From contig CALXSS010000018.1 in NCBI GenBank assembly GCA_944391225.1, positions 1 to 34,551 on the forward strand: a stretch of 34,551 bases of DNA, given 5' to 3'. The notes beneath the pieces are model-generated. The model did no database searches, was not told where the DNA came from, and saw nothing but the letters and a program-made list of their open reading frames with translations. Below, piece after piece: positions 1-6,877 of this stretch; the first letter of the stretch is position 1; each line of letters begins with the position of its first letter. The position numbers were made by a program, and so were the translations under genes. This stretch comes from an uncultured Clostridia bacterium (lineage in GTDB: Bacteria; Bacillota; Clostridia; UBA1381).

Positions 1-76
1 AGCAGTATCCTTAAAAAATGGCTTATCTGCTTTGTTCTTTTCGCTTTATGTGGTCTGTGCATTTTGCTACAGCCCC
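1..76 (-). repeat. Dispersed element, copy A (5' part, cut by window edge)
   Basis: Read on the minus strand, this begins GGGGCTGTAGCAAAA at 76 and runs off the left edge of the window. Positions 14-60 are identical over 47 bases to 19273-19319, the 5' part of the full-length copy at 19056-19335. It starts 30 bases behind the stop codon of the MFS gene and in the same orientation, like several other copies. The rest of this copy, including any terminator hairpin, lies outside the window. Confidence 0.85.
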
Positions 77-105
77 TTTTTTGCTGTGTTGGGTAGTAAA
101 AGCTT

Positions 106-1278
106 TTATTTATTGCTGAGCTGAGACGAAAGTCCTGAATAATAGCCGTCCGAATACAGGGCGTATATAAGACCGCCTATGATATATGCTGCCGCTGTAA
201 CGGCAAGACCGGTGGTCAGACCTATGCTTTCCTGGAATATGCCCATTATAAGCGAGCCAATGCCTATATCATATGAAAGCAGATAGGTCGCGTTTGCCGC
301 GCCGCGTTTCGGCGCCGGAGTAGTTCCCGTAACAAACGACTGAAAAAGCGGCTGTAATATTCCGTATCCCAGACCGAACATGAATCCGGCGAGCAGGAAA
401 TGTACAGCTGTAGTCATAAAGTAATAGCTTGCCATTGTTATAAGCAGCAGAAGCAGACTTATTACTACAAATATCCTGTGCTTTCCCGCGTCTATGAGAC
501 GCTGTGTAGACAGCTTTGAAATAAGTATTCCCGCTACAAGGCAGATATAAAAATACGGTGTGACCTCCGATATGCCTATCTCCTGCGCGAGGATAGATGA
601 ATAGGCTATGACCGCTCCAAACGGTATCATTATAAACATCATGTTGAGCAGGAACGGCAGAGCGAGCTTGTAAATGGTATCTGATAATTTAAAGCTCTTT
701 CTTTCCTTTTTCGGATAGTCTATCCTGCAGAACGAAACGCATATAAGCGCGATGATCGTGAGAACAAACAGCGAAATAAACGACGCCCTCGCTCCGAGAT
801 GCGCCTGTACCTGTATGCCTATGAACGGTCCTGCCGCCATGCCGAGCGAGTTTGTCAGCGCGAAACGGTTTATTCCGGGTCCCACCTTGGACTGTGGCAG
901 AACATCTCCGGCAAGCGTCATGGTCGCGGAGCCGCAAACCGAATAGACTATGCCCATGTAAAGACGTATCAGCACAAGCAGACTGAACGCGGCTGCAAAT
1001 GCAAAGCCTAAAAACGGCAGACTGAACAGCGCCAAAAACAGCAGGTACACGCGGTAGCGGTTGAAATTATCAAGGATATATCCTGCAAACGGTCTGAACA
1101 GGACGGTGGTCACAGACATTGCCGTAAGGATCACGCCTACCTGCGAGCCGGTTATCCCTACCTCCTGGCAGTAGACAGGTATTACCGGTACAGCCGCGTA
1201 GAATGTCGCCATCATCAGCAGGTTTGTGATAAATAACAGTATGAAACGTATGTTCCAGATCTTTTCTGTGTTTTTCAT
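106..1278 (-). CDS. MFS drug/metabolite exporter
   Basis: A 390-aa major facilitator superfamily transporter with about 12 hydrophobic segments. The N-terminal half carries the usual loop 2-3 pattern (GVILTAMSVTTVLFRPFAGY, then DNFNRYRVY), typical of proton-driven exporters of the DHA1 type. The start at 1278 (MKNTEKIW) has an AAAGGGG ribosome site 8 bases upstream; a longer frame reaching 1365 would run through a hairpin and the promoter, so it is rejected. The gene lies downstream of, and in the same direction as, a MarR-type regulator, and the two share a 24-bp promoter/operator block, so it is probably repressed by that regulator and induced by a toxic ligand. The substrate cannot be told from sequence. 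Confidence 0.88.
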   Translation of the reverse strand: MKNTEKIWNIRFILLFITNLLMMATFYAAVPVIPVYCQEVGITGSQVGVILTAMSVTTVLFRPFAGYILDNFNRYRVYLLFLALFSLPFLGFAFAAAFSLLVLIRLYMGIVYSVCGSATMTLAGDVLPQSKVGPGINRFALTNSLGMAAGPFIGIQVQAHLGARASFISLFVLTIIALICVSFCRIDYPKKERKSFKLSDTIYKLALPFLLNMMFIMIPFGAVIAYSSILAQEIGISEVTPYFYICLVAGILISKLSTQRLIDAGKHRIFVVISLLLLLITMASYYFMTTAVHFLLAGFMFGLGYGILQPLFQSFVTGTTPAPKRGAANATYLLSYDIGIGSLIMGIFQESIGLTTGLAVTAAAYIIGGLIYALYSDGYYSGLSSQLSNK

Positions 1279-1296
1279 TATATAACCCCTTTCAAT

Positions 1297-1320
1297 ATAT
1301 CGCATGCGATGTATTATATC
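1297..1320 (-). promoter_or_regulatory. Putative MarR operator at the MFS promoter
   Basis: The block contains the perfect 12-bp palindrome ATCGCATGCGAT (1299-1310) next to a TATAAT -10 (minus strand, 1313-1318). The same 24 bases, with one mismatch, recur at 1808-1831 in front of the regulator gene itself. Two near-identical copies, each placed just downstream of a -10 box, are best explained as operators of the MarR protein encoded between them. That is inferred, not shown. Confidence 0.75.
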
Positions 1321-1340
1321 TTTTTTATGGGGATCAGCAA
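1313..1340 (-). promoter_or_regulatory. Sigma-A-type promoter of the MFS gene
   Basis: Minus strand: -10 TATAAT at 1313-1318 and -35 TTGCTG at 1335-1340, spacing 16. The -35 hexamer lies inside the hairpin at 1327-1364. Confidence 0.6.
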
Positions 1341-1364
1341 ACTCAACGAGTTTGTTGATCCCCA
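1327..1364 (-). terminator. Hairpin terminator behind marR (repeat family, copy B)
   Basis: A near-perfect inverted repeat: ATGGGGATCA-CAAACTC, loop, GAGTTTG-TGATCCCCAT, followed on the minus strand by AAAAAAG rather than a T run. On the plus strand it is preceded by T6. The inner CAAACTCGTTGAGTTTG is identical to the hairpin core at 25284-25300, so it belongs to the dispersed hairpin family. It starts 16 bases behind the marR stop and also contains the MFS -35 box. Terminator function on the minus strand is uncertain because the T run is missing there. Confidence 0.55.
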
Positions 1365-1379
1365 TAATATAGAACGATT

Positions 1380-1790
1380 TTATTTGATGTTGCTGATCAT
1401 CTTTTTGATGACAGAATCAAGCGAGTTCAGCTCCTCCTTACTGACGCCGCAAAACAGCACAGAGGTGATCTGATCTATCCGTTTTGAAATATCCTCAGCC
1501 ATATCGAGCGCCTTATCTGTGAGCATAACACTCTTATATCTGCGGTCAGTCTTTGAGCTGAGAGTTACTATAAGCTGTTTTTCCTTTAGACGGGTAAGGA
1601 TGCTGCTGACTGTGGGATTGGAAAGTCCGAGATTGTATTCAATGTCCTTCTGGCAGATATCCTTGCCGCCGCTGCGCTTTAGATAGCCTATAACAGTGGC
1701 TTGAGCGTAGGTTATGCCAAATTCGGACAGCTCCTTGTTGAGCAGGCGCTCAATAGCGGTGTTGAGAATTTTGAAATCTATTATATGCAC
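1380..1790 (-). CDS. MarR-family transcriptional regulator
   Basis: A 136-aa winged-helix regulator of the MarR family. It has the expected helix-turn-helix segment (QKDIEYNLGLSNPTVSSILT, about residues 55-75) followed by the wing (RLKEKQLIVTLSSKTDRRYK), in which the DRR motif of MarR wings is visible. Length is normal. There is no ATG: a GTG at 1790 sits 8 bases behind GGAGG, while a TTG at 1793 is the alternative. It is transcribed from a near-consensus promoter whose -10 is followed by the same palindrome found at the downstream MFS gene, so it probably represses itself and the exporter and is released by a small-molecule ligand. Confidence 0.88.
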   Translation of the reverse strand: MHIIDFKILNTAIERLLNKELSEFGITYAQATVIGYLKRSGGKDICQKDIEYNLGLSNPTVSSILTRLKEKQLIVTLSSKTDRRYKSVMLTDKALDMAEDISKRIDQITSVLFCGVSKEELNSLDSVIKKMISNIK

Positions 1791-1807
1791 CAATATCCCC
1801 TCCGTAT

Positions 1808-1831
1808 ATATCGTATGCGATGTATTATATC
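1808..1831 (-). promoter_or_regulatory. Putative MarR autoregulatory operator
   Basis: A 24-bp block matching 1297-1320 at 23 of 24 positions, with imperfect palindrome ATCGTATGCGAT at 1810-1821. It lies immediately downstream of the marR -10 box, where a bound dimer would block transcription. Confidence 0.75.
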
Positions 1832-1852
1832 ACTGTACGCCGCCGCAGTCAA
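1824..1852 (-). promoter_or_regulatory. Sigma-A promoter of marR
   Basis: Minus strand TTGACT (1847-1852), 17-base spacer, TATAAT (1824-1829). Near consensus. Confidence 0.85.
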
Positions 1853-1996
1853 TACCTGCTGAAAGAAATTCATGTATTTTGTGCAGCATGTACAAATTTA
1901 TTAAAAAATAAGGCATCAGGCTGATGGCATTTGAGGATATAAAAACACTGACGCCAGAGTGCAGAGCATTGAAATGGGAGTGAATTATTATCAAAC

Positions 1997-2033
1997 AAAT
2001 AAACACAGCGAAATTTAATCGCTGTGTTTATTT
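1997..2033 (-). terminator. Terminator of the AEC carrier gene
   Basis: A perfect 15-bp inverted repeat (1997-2011 and 2019-2033) with a 7-base loop. It overlaps the stop codon of the carrier gene. The A/T-rich outer stem gives T runs in both directions, so it may work on both strands. Confidence 0.8.
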
Positions 2034-2958
2034 ACATTACGAGTGTTATGCAGAGCGGCACTGTTACGAGTGAGAACAGAGTGGTAAGGAATACCGATTT
2101 TGCCGCAAGCTCTGAATCACCGCCGTAGTTTGTTGCGAACAACACCGCGCTGTTGGCTACAGGCATTGCTATAAGTATGTAGGTTATTTGCAGGATTAGC
2201 TCATTTTTTATTATGAGCTGCAGCGGAAACCATAGCAGCAACGGTACGGCTATTTGCTTTATGATCGTCCACGGGTAGAGCCGGAACTCGGAAAATACGC
2301 TCTTAACGTCCATTTTTGCGAGCGAGCAGCCAATGAGCAGCATTGCGGAGGGAGAGGTTATAGAGCCTATTGAGTCAACTGTGTCGGATATGAGGACGGG
2401 GACCTTTATATCCAGAAAATATATAAGTATAGCCGCCGCCGCGAACAGTATCCCGGGAGAGAGCAGCAGGCGTGGATCGAAGCGCACAGCCTCGTCCCTG
2501 CCCTTGTTCATCATCCATATGCCGACTGAATAAATGGAAAGGTTAAATATGAGGTTGAATATTGCCGCATAGAAAAGCCCTACAGAGCCGCAGAGCGCGT
2601 CTATTACAGGGAATCCCATAAAACCTATATTTGAGTATGCGTTCATGAAAGTATACAGCCCGATCTGATCCTTTCTGACCCTGAGCAGTTTGGCGAGCAG
2701 ATAGCCGATAGCGGGCAGGACTATGAAAAACAGAGCGGCGGCTGCAGCTATGGCTGTAAGCACGTCAGATAATGTCTGTCGTTCCTCAAGCTTCAGGACT
2801 GACGACAGTATCATCATAGGCAGAGTAACGTCAAGTATGAGCTTGGTGAATTTTTTTACAAAGTTATCGTCAATAAGCTTTATTTTGTAGATGAAGCAGC
2901 CGACAAAAATTATAACAAACAGCTCCGTCATCTGTGTAAGCAGGATCTTTATGTCCAT
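2032..2958 (-). CDS. AEC-family (auxin efflux carrier-type) transporter
   Basis: A 308-aa integral membrane protein with about 10 hydrophobic segments and the family hallmarks: an N-terminal FVGCFIYKIKLIDD segment, a DVTLPMMILSS helix, and a mid-protein YSNIGFMGFPVIDALCG motif. In bacteria this family includes malate and other organic-acid carriers; the substrate here is unknown. The start at 2958 (MDIKILLTQM) has GGAG 9 bases upstream. It stands alone, with its own promoter and terminator, and its neighbours give no clue to its substrate. Confidence 0.87.
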   Translation of the reverse strand: MDIKILLTQMTELFVIIFVGCFIYKIKLIDDNFVKKFTKLILDVTLPMMILSSVLKLEERQTLSDVLTAIAAAAALFFIVLPAIGYLLAKLLRVRKDQIGLYTFMNAYSNIGFMGFPVIDALCGSVGLFYAAIFNLIFNLSIYSVGIWMMNKGRDEAVRFDPRLLLSPGILFAAAAILIYFLDIKVPVLISDTVDSIGSITSPSAMLLIGCSLAKMDVKSVFSEFRLYPWTIIKQIAVPLLLWFPLQLIIKNELILQITYILIAMPVANSAVLFATNYGGDSELAAKSVFLTTLFSLVTVPLCITLVM

Positions 2959-2996
2959 TTTAATACTCCTTGGTGTTATTGTTATTACAAGATAAT

Positions 2997-3024
2997 ATTT
3001 TAGCACAAACACAGCGATTTTCAA
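2997..3024 (-). promoter_or_regulatory. Promoter of the AEC carrier gene
   Basis: Minus strand TTGAAA (3019-3024), 16-base spacer, TAAAAT (2997-3002). Confidence 0.6.
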
Positions 3025-3046
3025 TAGGGAATTTGCACAAAATGTA

Positions 3047-3120
3047 TTCGTATGCCTGCTTGTGCTGGCTGCGCCACTCGGTTAGTTCTATCTGCACAGT
3101 TTTTACAAAGCAGCGCTGCT
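3047..3120 (+). repeat. Decayed copy (H) of the dispersed element
   Basis: This stretch follows the same order of words as the better copies: CGTATGC, then GGCTGCGCC, GTT.GTTC, TCTGCA, TTTTT.C.AAAGC and a short GCAGCGCTGC palindrome where the others have their long hairpin. Identity is partial, so homology is likely but not certain. There is no T run, so no terminator is expected. Confidence 0.45.
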
Positions 3121-3141
3121 TATAATTAATACAATTTGCAC

Positions 3142-3170
3142 TTGCAAAATGCGCGGAATAGGTGTATAAT
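3142..3170 (+). promoter_or_regulatory. Promoter of the ABC-F/thyA/proC unit
   Basis: TTGCAA (3142-3147), 17-base spacer, TATAAT (3165-3170), 50 bases before the ABC-F start. Confidence 0.75.
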
Positions 3171-3219
3171 ACACGATGAGGATCTATATCCTAAAATATA
3201 AATGATTTATGAGGTACTT

Positions 3220-4833
3220 ATGATTACTGTAACTAATTTGAGTGTGAATTTTGACGGACAGCCGCTTTTTAAGGATGTTGACCTTAAGTTCACTCCCGGT
3301 AACTGCTATGGAGTAATAGGCGCGAACGGCGCGGGTAAGTCAACTTTTCTGCGGGTGCTTTCGGGAGAGCTGGAGTCTACAAGCGGCGATGTGTCTATAG
3401 CTCCGGGCTGCCGTATGTCGGTGCTTAAGCAGGATCATTTTGAGTTTGACGAGTATTCCGTGCTTGATACCGTTATAATGGGAAACAAGAAGCTTTATGA
3501 TATAATGAAAGAGAAGGACGCGCTTTATATGAAAGAGGACTTCTCTGATGAGGACGGTCTTAAGGCTGCCGAGCTTGAGGCGGAGTTTGCCGAGATGAAC
3601 GGCTGGGAGGCAGAATCGGATGTTTCAAAGCTTATACAGGGTCTGGGACTCGACGAGAGCATTATGTATATGAACATGGGCGAGCTGGGCGGCAATGAGA
3701 AGGTAAAGGTATTGCTTGCACAGGCTCTTTTCGGCAATCCTGATATTATCCTGCTGGACGAGCCTACGAACCATCTTGACATTAACGCTGTGGAATGGCT
3801 TGAGGATTTCCTTATGGATTATGAGGGAACAGTCATAGTTGTATCGCATGACAGATACTTCCTCAATGTAGTCTGCACGCATATGGTGGATATAGACTAT
3901 GGCAAGATCAAGATGTATGTGGGAAACTATGAGTTCTGGTATGAATCCTCGCAGATGGTGCAGAAGATGATTAAGCAGCAGAACAAGAGGAATGAAGAAA
4001 AGATAAAGGAATTGCAGACCTTTATACAGAGATTCTCAGCCAATAAATCGAAATCAAAGCAGGCTACGAGCAGAAGAAAGATGCTCGAAAAGCTGTCGGT
4101 CGAGGAGATGCCGGCGTCATCAAGAAGGTATCCGTTCGTGGGCTTTGAGATGGACAGAGAGGCTGGAAAAGATCTGCTCACTCTTACCGATGTAACTAAG
4201 ACCGTAAACGGTGAAAAGGTGCTTGACAACGTTTCGTTCACAATGAATCACGGCGACAAGATAGCCATAATAGGCGAGAATGAAATAGCTGTGACCACGC
4301 TTTTGCAGCTGCTGGCGGAGGAGCTCGAGCCGGATTCGGGCACGGTAAAATGGGGTGTCAGTACATCGCGCAGCTATTTCCCTAAGGATAATTCGGCGTA
4401 TTTTGACGGCTGCACTCTTAACCTTTGCGACTGGCTCAGGCAGTATTCAAAGCCTGGCTTTGAAACGCAGAATGAGACATATATCCGCGGATTCCTGGGC
4501 AGGATGCTGTTCTCGGGCGACGACGTGTTCAAGCAGGTCCAGGTGCTCTCGGGAGGCGAAAAGGTGAGATGTATGCTTTCGAGAATGATGCTTTACGGTT
4601 CAAACGTGCTTTTGCTCGATCAGCCCACAAACCATCTTGATCTTGAGTCTATCACGGCGGTAAATAACGGGCTTTGCGCGTTCAAGGGAAATGTAATATT
4701 CGCGTCTCACGACCACGAGTTCATGAACACGATAGCTAACAGGATAATACGCATCAATCCTGACGGCTCGATAACTGACAGAATGTGCACATATGACGAA
4801 TATCTTGAAAAGCTTAAGAACGGAGAGGTATAA
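3220..4833 (+). CDS. ABC-F family ATPase (YkpA/YbiT type)
   Basis: A 537-aa soluble protein with two ATP-binding domains and no membrane segments, the layout of ABC-F translation factors that act on the ribosome. Domain 1: Walker A GANGAGKST (34-42), degenerate signature ELGGNEKVKV, Walker B LLDEPTNHLD. A charged linker follows (about 245-300). Domain 2 has a good LSGGE signature (443-447), but its Walker A reads GENEIAVTT (352-360) with Val where Lys is expected, and its Walker B reads LLDQPTNHLD, with Gln468 in place of the catalytic Glu. Site 2 may therefore bind ATP poorly and not hydrolyse it. The start at 3220 has GAGG 5 bases upstream; an in-frame ATG at 3202 lacks one. The stop overlaps the thyA start (TAATG). 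Confidence 0.9.
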   Translation: MITVTNLSVNFDGQPLFKDVDLKFTPGNCYGVIGANGAGKSTFLRVLSGELESTSGDVSIAPGCRMSVLKQDHFEFDEYSVLDTVIMGNKKLYDIMKEKDALYMKEDFSDEDGLKAAELEAEFAEMNGWEAESDVSKLIQGLGLDESIMYMNMGELGGNEKVKVLLAQALFGNPDIILLDEPTNHLDINAVEWLEDFLMDYEGTVIVVSHDRYFLNVVCTHMVDIDYGKIKMYVGNYEFWYESSQMVQKMIKQQNKRNEEKIKELQTFIQRFSANKSKSKQATSRRKMLEKLSVEEMPASSRRYPFVGFEMDREAGKDLLTLTDVTKTVNGEKVLDNVSFTMNHGDKIAIIGENEIAVTTLLQLLAEELEPDSGTVKWGVSTSRSYFPKDNSAYFDGCTLNLCDWLRQYSKPGFETQNETYIRGFLGRMLFSGDDVFKQVQVLSGGEKVRCMLSRMMLYGSNVLLLDQPTNHLDLESITAVNNGLCAFKGNVIFASHDHEFMNTIANRIIRINPDGSITDRMCTYDEYLEKLKNGEV

Positions 4834-5660
4834 TGAGCAAGGCTGATGAAATATTTATCCGCAACTGTCGCGAGATAATAGACAGCGGCTATTCCGATGA
4901 GGGACTGGAGGTGCGTCCGCACTGGGAGGACGGTACTCCGGCGCATACTATAAAAAGATTCGGCATAGTCAATAGATACGATCTTTCGGAGGAATTCCCG
5001 ATACTCACACTGCGCCGGACATATCTGCGCAGCGCAGTGGACGAGATACTCTGGATATGGCAGAAAAAATCGAACAATATTAAGGATCTGCACAGCCGCA
5101 TCTGGGACGCGTGGGCAGATGAGAATGGCTCTATAGGCAAGGCTTACGGCTATCAGCTCGGAGTAAAGCACAGCTATCCTGAGGGTGAGTTCGATCAGGT
5201 CGATAGGATACTGTATGATCTTAAGCATAATCCGGCATCGCGCAGGATAATGTCTAGCATCTATGTTCACAGCGATCTTAAGGATATGCGGCTTTACCCG
5301 TGCGCGTACAGCATGACGTTCAATGTGACGGGAAACAGGCTCAATGCTATACTGAACCAGCGTTCGCAGGATATGCTTGCTGCGAACAACTGGAATGTGG
5401 TGCAGTACAGTGCGCTGCTTATAATGATGGCAAAGGTGTCAGGCTTTGAGCCGGGCGAGCTGGTTCATGTCATTGCAGATGCGCATATATATGACAGACA
5501 TATACCAATAATTGAGGAGATAATCGCAAATGAGCCGTATGAGGCTCCTAAGCTGCATGTTGCTGACAGGACAGATTTTTACGAGTTCACACGCGGCGAT
5601 TTTACTCTTGAGAATTACAGGTATCATGAGCTTAAAACAAAGATACCTGTGGCTATATGA
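4833..5660 (+). CDS. thyA: Thymidylate synthase
   Basis: A 275-aa ThyA-type enzyme making dTMP from dUMP with methylenetetrahydrofolate. Visible family landmarks are TPAHT near the N-terminus, ILWIWQKKSNNIKDL, the Arg pair in PASRRI, the catalytic Cys in LYPCAYSMTFNV, QRSQDM, and DAHIYDRH. The residue after the catalytic Cys is Ala rather than the His of E. coli ThyA; the sequence resembles the B. subtilis ThyA branch, which also lacks that His. Length is normal. Translation is coupled to the ABC-F gene by a one-base overlap, with the ribosome site GGAGAGG inside the ABC-F tail. proC follows after 17 bases. No dihydrofolate reductase gene is nearby. Confidence 0.95.
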   Translation: MSKADEIFIRNCREIIDSGYSDEGLEVRPHWEDGTPAHTIKRFGIVNRYDLSEEFPILTLRRTYLRSAVDEILWIWQKKSNNIKDLHSRIWDAWADENGSIGKAYGYQLGVKHSYPEGEFDQVDRILYDLKHNPASRRIMSSIYVHSDLKDMRLYPCAYSMTFNVTGNRLNAILNQRSQDMLAANNWNVVQYSALLIMMAKVSGFEPGELVHVIADAHIYDRHIPIIEEIIANEPYEAPKLHVADRTDFYEFTRGDFTLENYRYHELKTKIPVAI

Positions 5661-5677
5661 GCTTAAGGAGAATTGAT

Positions 5678-6472
5678 ATGAAATTAGGTTTTATAGGCGC
5701 CGGAAATATGGGCGGCGCGATAATAGGCGGAATAGTTACCGGAGGAATTGTTTCAGCGGCTGATATAATAGCTGCTGATGCGAGCGAGAGCAACAGGCTG
5801 CTCGCTGCCGGAAAATACGGGATAAGCACAACAGACGATAACCGCGAGGCGGCAAAGGCTGATATAGTGTTCCTGTGCGTCAAGCCGAATGTCATATATT
5901 CGGTCATAGACGAGATAGCAGAGTTCATAAAGCCGGGTACAATAGTGGTATCCATAGCGGCAGGGCAGTCTATAGACAGGCTTACGGACGCTTTCGGGAT
6001 AGATGAGATCAAGCTTGTAAGGGTAATGCCTAACACTCCTGCGCTTGTGGGCGAGGGAATGTCGGCGGTCGTTCCGAACGACAATGTCAGCAGCGAGGAG
6101 GCGGATTATATTCTGAAAATATTTTCAAGCCTCGGCAGAGCTGAAATAGTAGGGGAGTATCTTATGGACGCAGTCACTGCTGTGAGCGGCTCATCACCGG
6201 CATATGTTTTTATGTTTATAGAGGCTATGGCAGATGCTGCCGTTCAGGGCGGCATGCCGCGGCAGCAGGCATATACGTTCGCGGCACAGTCCGTGCTCGG
6301 AAGCGCCAAGATGGTGCTCGATACAGGAAAGCACCCAGGCGAGCTGAAAGACATGGTCTGCTCGCCGTCGGGAACAACTATCGATGCGGTCGATGTGCTC
6401 GAGCAGGAGGGCATGCGCGGCGCGGTTATAAAGGCGATGAAGGCGTGTATTGACAAGTCAAGGTCGATGTAA
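5678..6472 (+). CDS. proC: Pyrroline-5-carboxylate reductase
   Basis: A 264-aa NAD(P)H-dependent reductase for the last step of proline synthesis. It has the N-terminal Rossmann motif FIGAGNMGG (5-13), the mid-protein RVMPNTPALVGEGMS segment, and the C-terminal signature HPGELKDMVCSPSGTTI. The start at 5678 has AAGGAG 7 bases upstream; an in-frame ATG at 5657 overlaps the thyA end and lacks a site. It is the third gene of a compact unit with ABC-F and thyA, a grouping that looks like shared transcription rather than a pathway. Confidence 0.96.
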   Translation: MKLGFIGAGNMGGAIIGGIVTGGIVSAADIIAADASESNRLLAAGKYGISTTDDNREAAKADIVFLCVKPNVIYSVIDEIAEFIKPGTIVVSIAAGQSIDRLTDAFGIDEIKLVRVMPNTPALVGEGMSAVVPNDNVSSEEADYILKIFSSLGRAEIVGEYLMDAVTAVSGSSPAYVFMFIEAMADAAVQGGMPRQQAYTFAAQSVLGSAKMVLDTGKHPGELKDMVCSPSGTTIDAVDVLEQEGMRGAVIKAMKACIDKSRSM

Positions 6473-6602
6473 AATTCAATATTGCTGAATATGAGGCATA
6501 AGCAGTTTAAATGTATTTTATACAGATGTCAGGCAGAGCGGGCGAAAGGCGGAGGCTCTCAAACGCCCGGGCATGGGCTGCCGTGTTATCGTATTGAGCG
6601 GC

Positions 6603-6630
6603 GGGGCGCTATATTGGCGCCTCTTTTTTA
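6603..6630 (+). terminator. Terminator of the ABC-F/thyA/proC unit
   Basis: Stem GGGGCGC (6603-6609) / GCGCCTC (6617-6623), including one G-T pair, loop of 7, then TTTTTT. It lies 130 bases behind proC. Confidence 0.8.
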
Positions 6631-6746
6631 TGCTGTGATATTTGCTCAGTCTGCCGGTGATAGTGCAGGGTAAAATAAGGTTTGTTGAGTAGACACTAAA
6701 CAGCAAAAAATCTATAAAAAAACAGCGCGTTTTTTAGAAAAATATA

Positions 6747-6775
6747 TTGAAATCTGACAAAAGATTTAGTATAAT
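6747..6775 (+). promoter_or_regulatory. Promoter of the metallo-hydrolase/LOG/CmpB unit
   Basis: TTGAAA (6747-6752), 17-base spacer, TATAAT (6770-6775). Confidence 0.8.
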
Positions 6776-6877
6776 ATAAGCATAAGCAGAACCCCGGCGA
6801 AAAAAACAGGTGAATCGATATGCTTAAAAAGGGCCGATGAAAACGGGTACATATAAAATAAAGCGGAGGTGTGGGAT

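Larger units (their letters stand above)
6473..6877 (+). other. Intergenic region between proC and the metallo-hydrolase gene
   Basis: This region holds a GC-rich stretch and terminator (to 6630), a promoter (6747-6775) and a 102-base leader. The leader contains a six-codon frame (6821-6841, MLKKGR) whose stop overlaps a second short frame; neither is supported as a gene. I recognise no riboswitch. Confidence 0.5.

Noticed and set aside
1924..1983. 19-codon frame MAFEDIKTLTPECRALKWE
   Set aside because: No ribosome site, no promoter, no recognised family; probably chance.
6482..6673. 63-codon plus-strand frame behind proC
   Set aside because: It runs through the terminator stem and T run, has no ribosome site and no familiar sequence.
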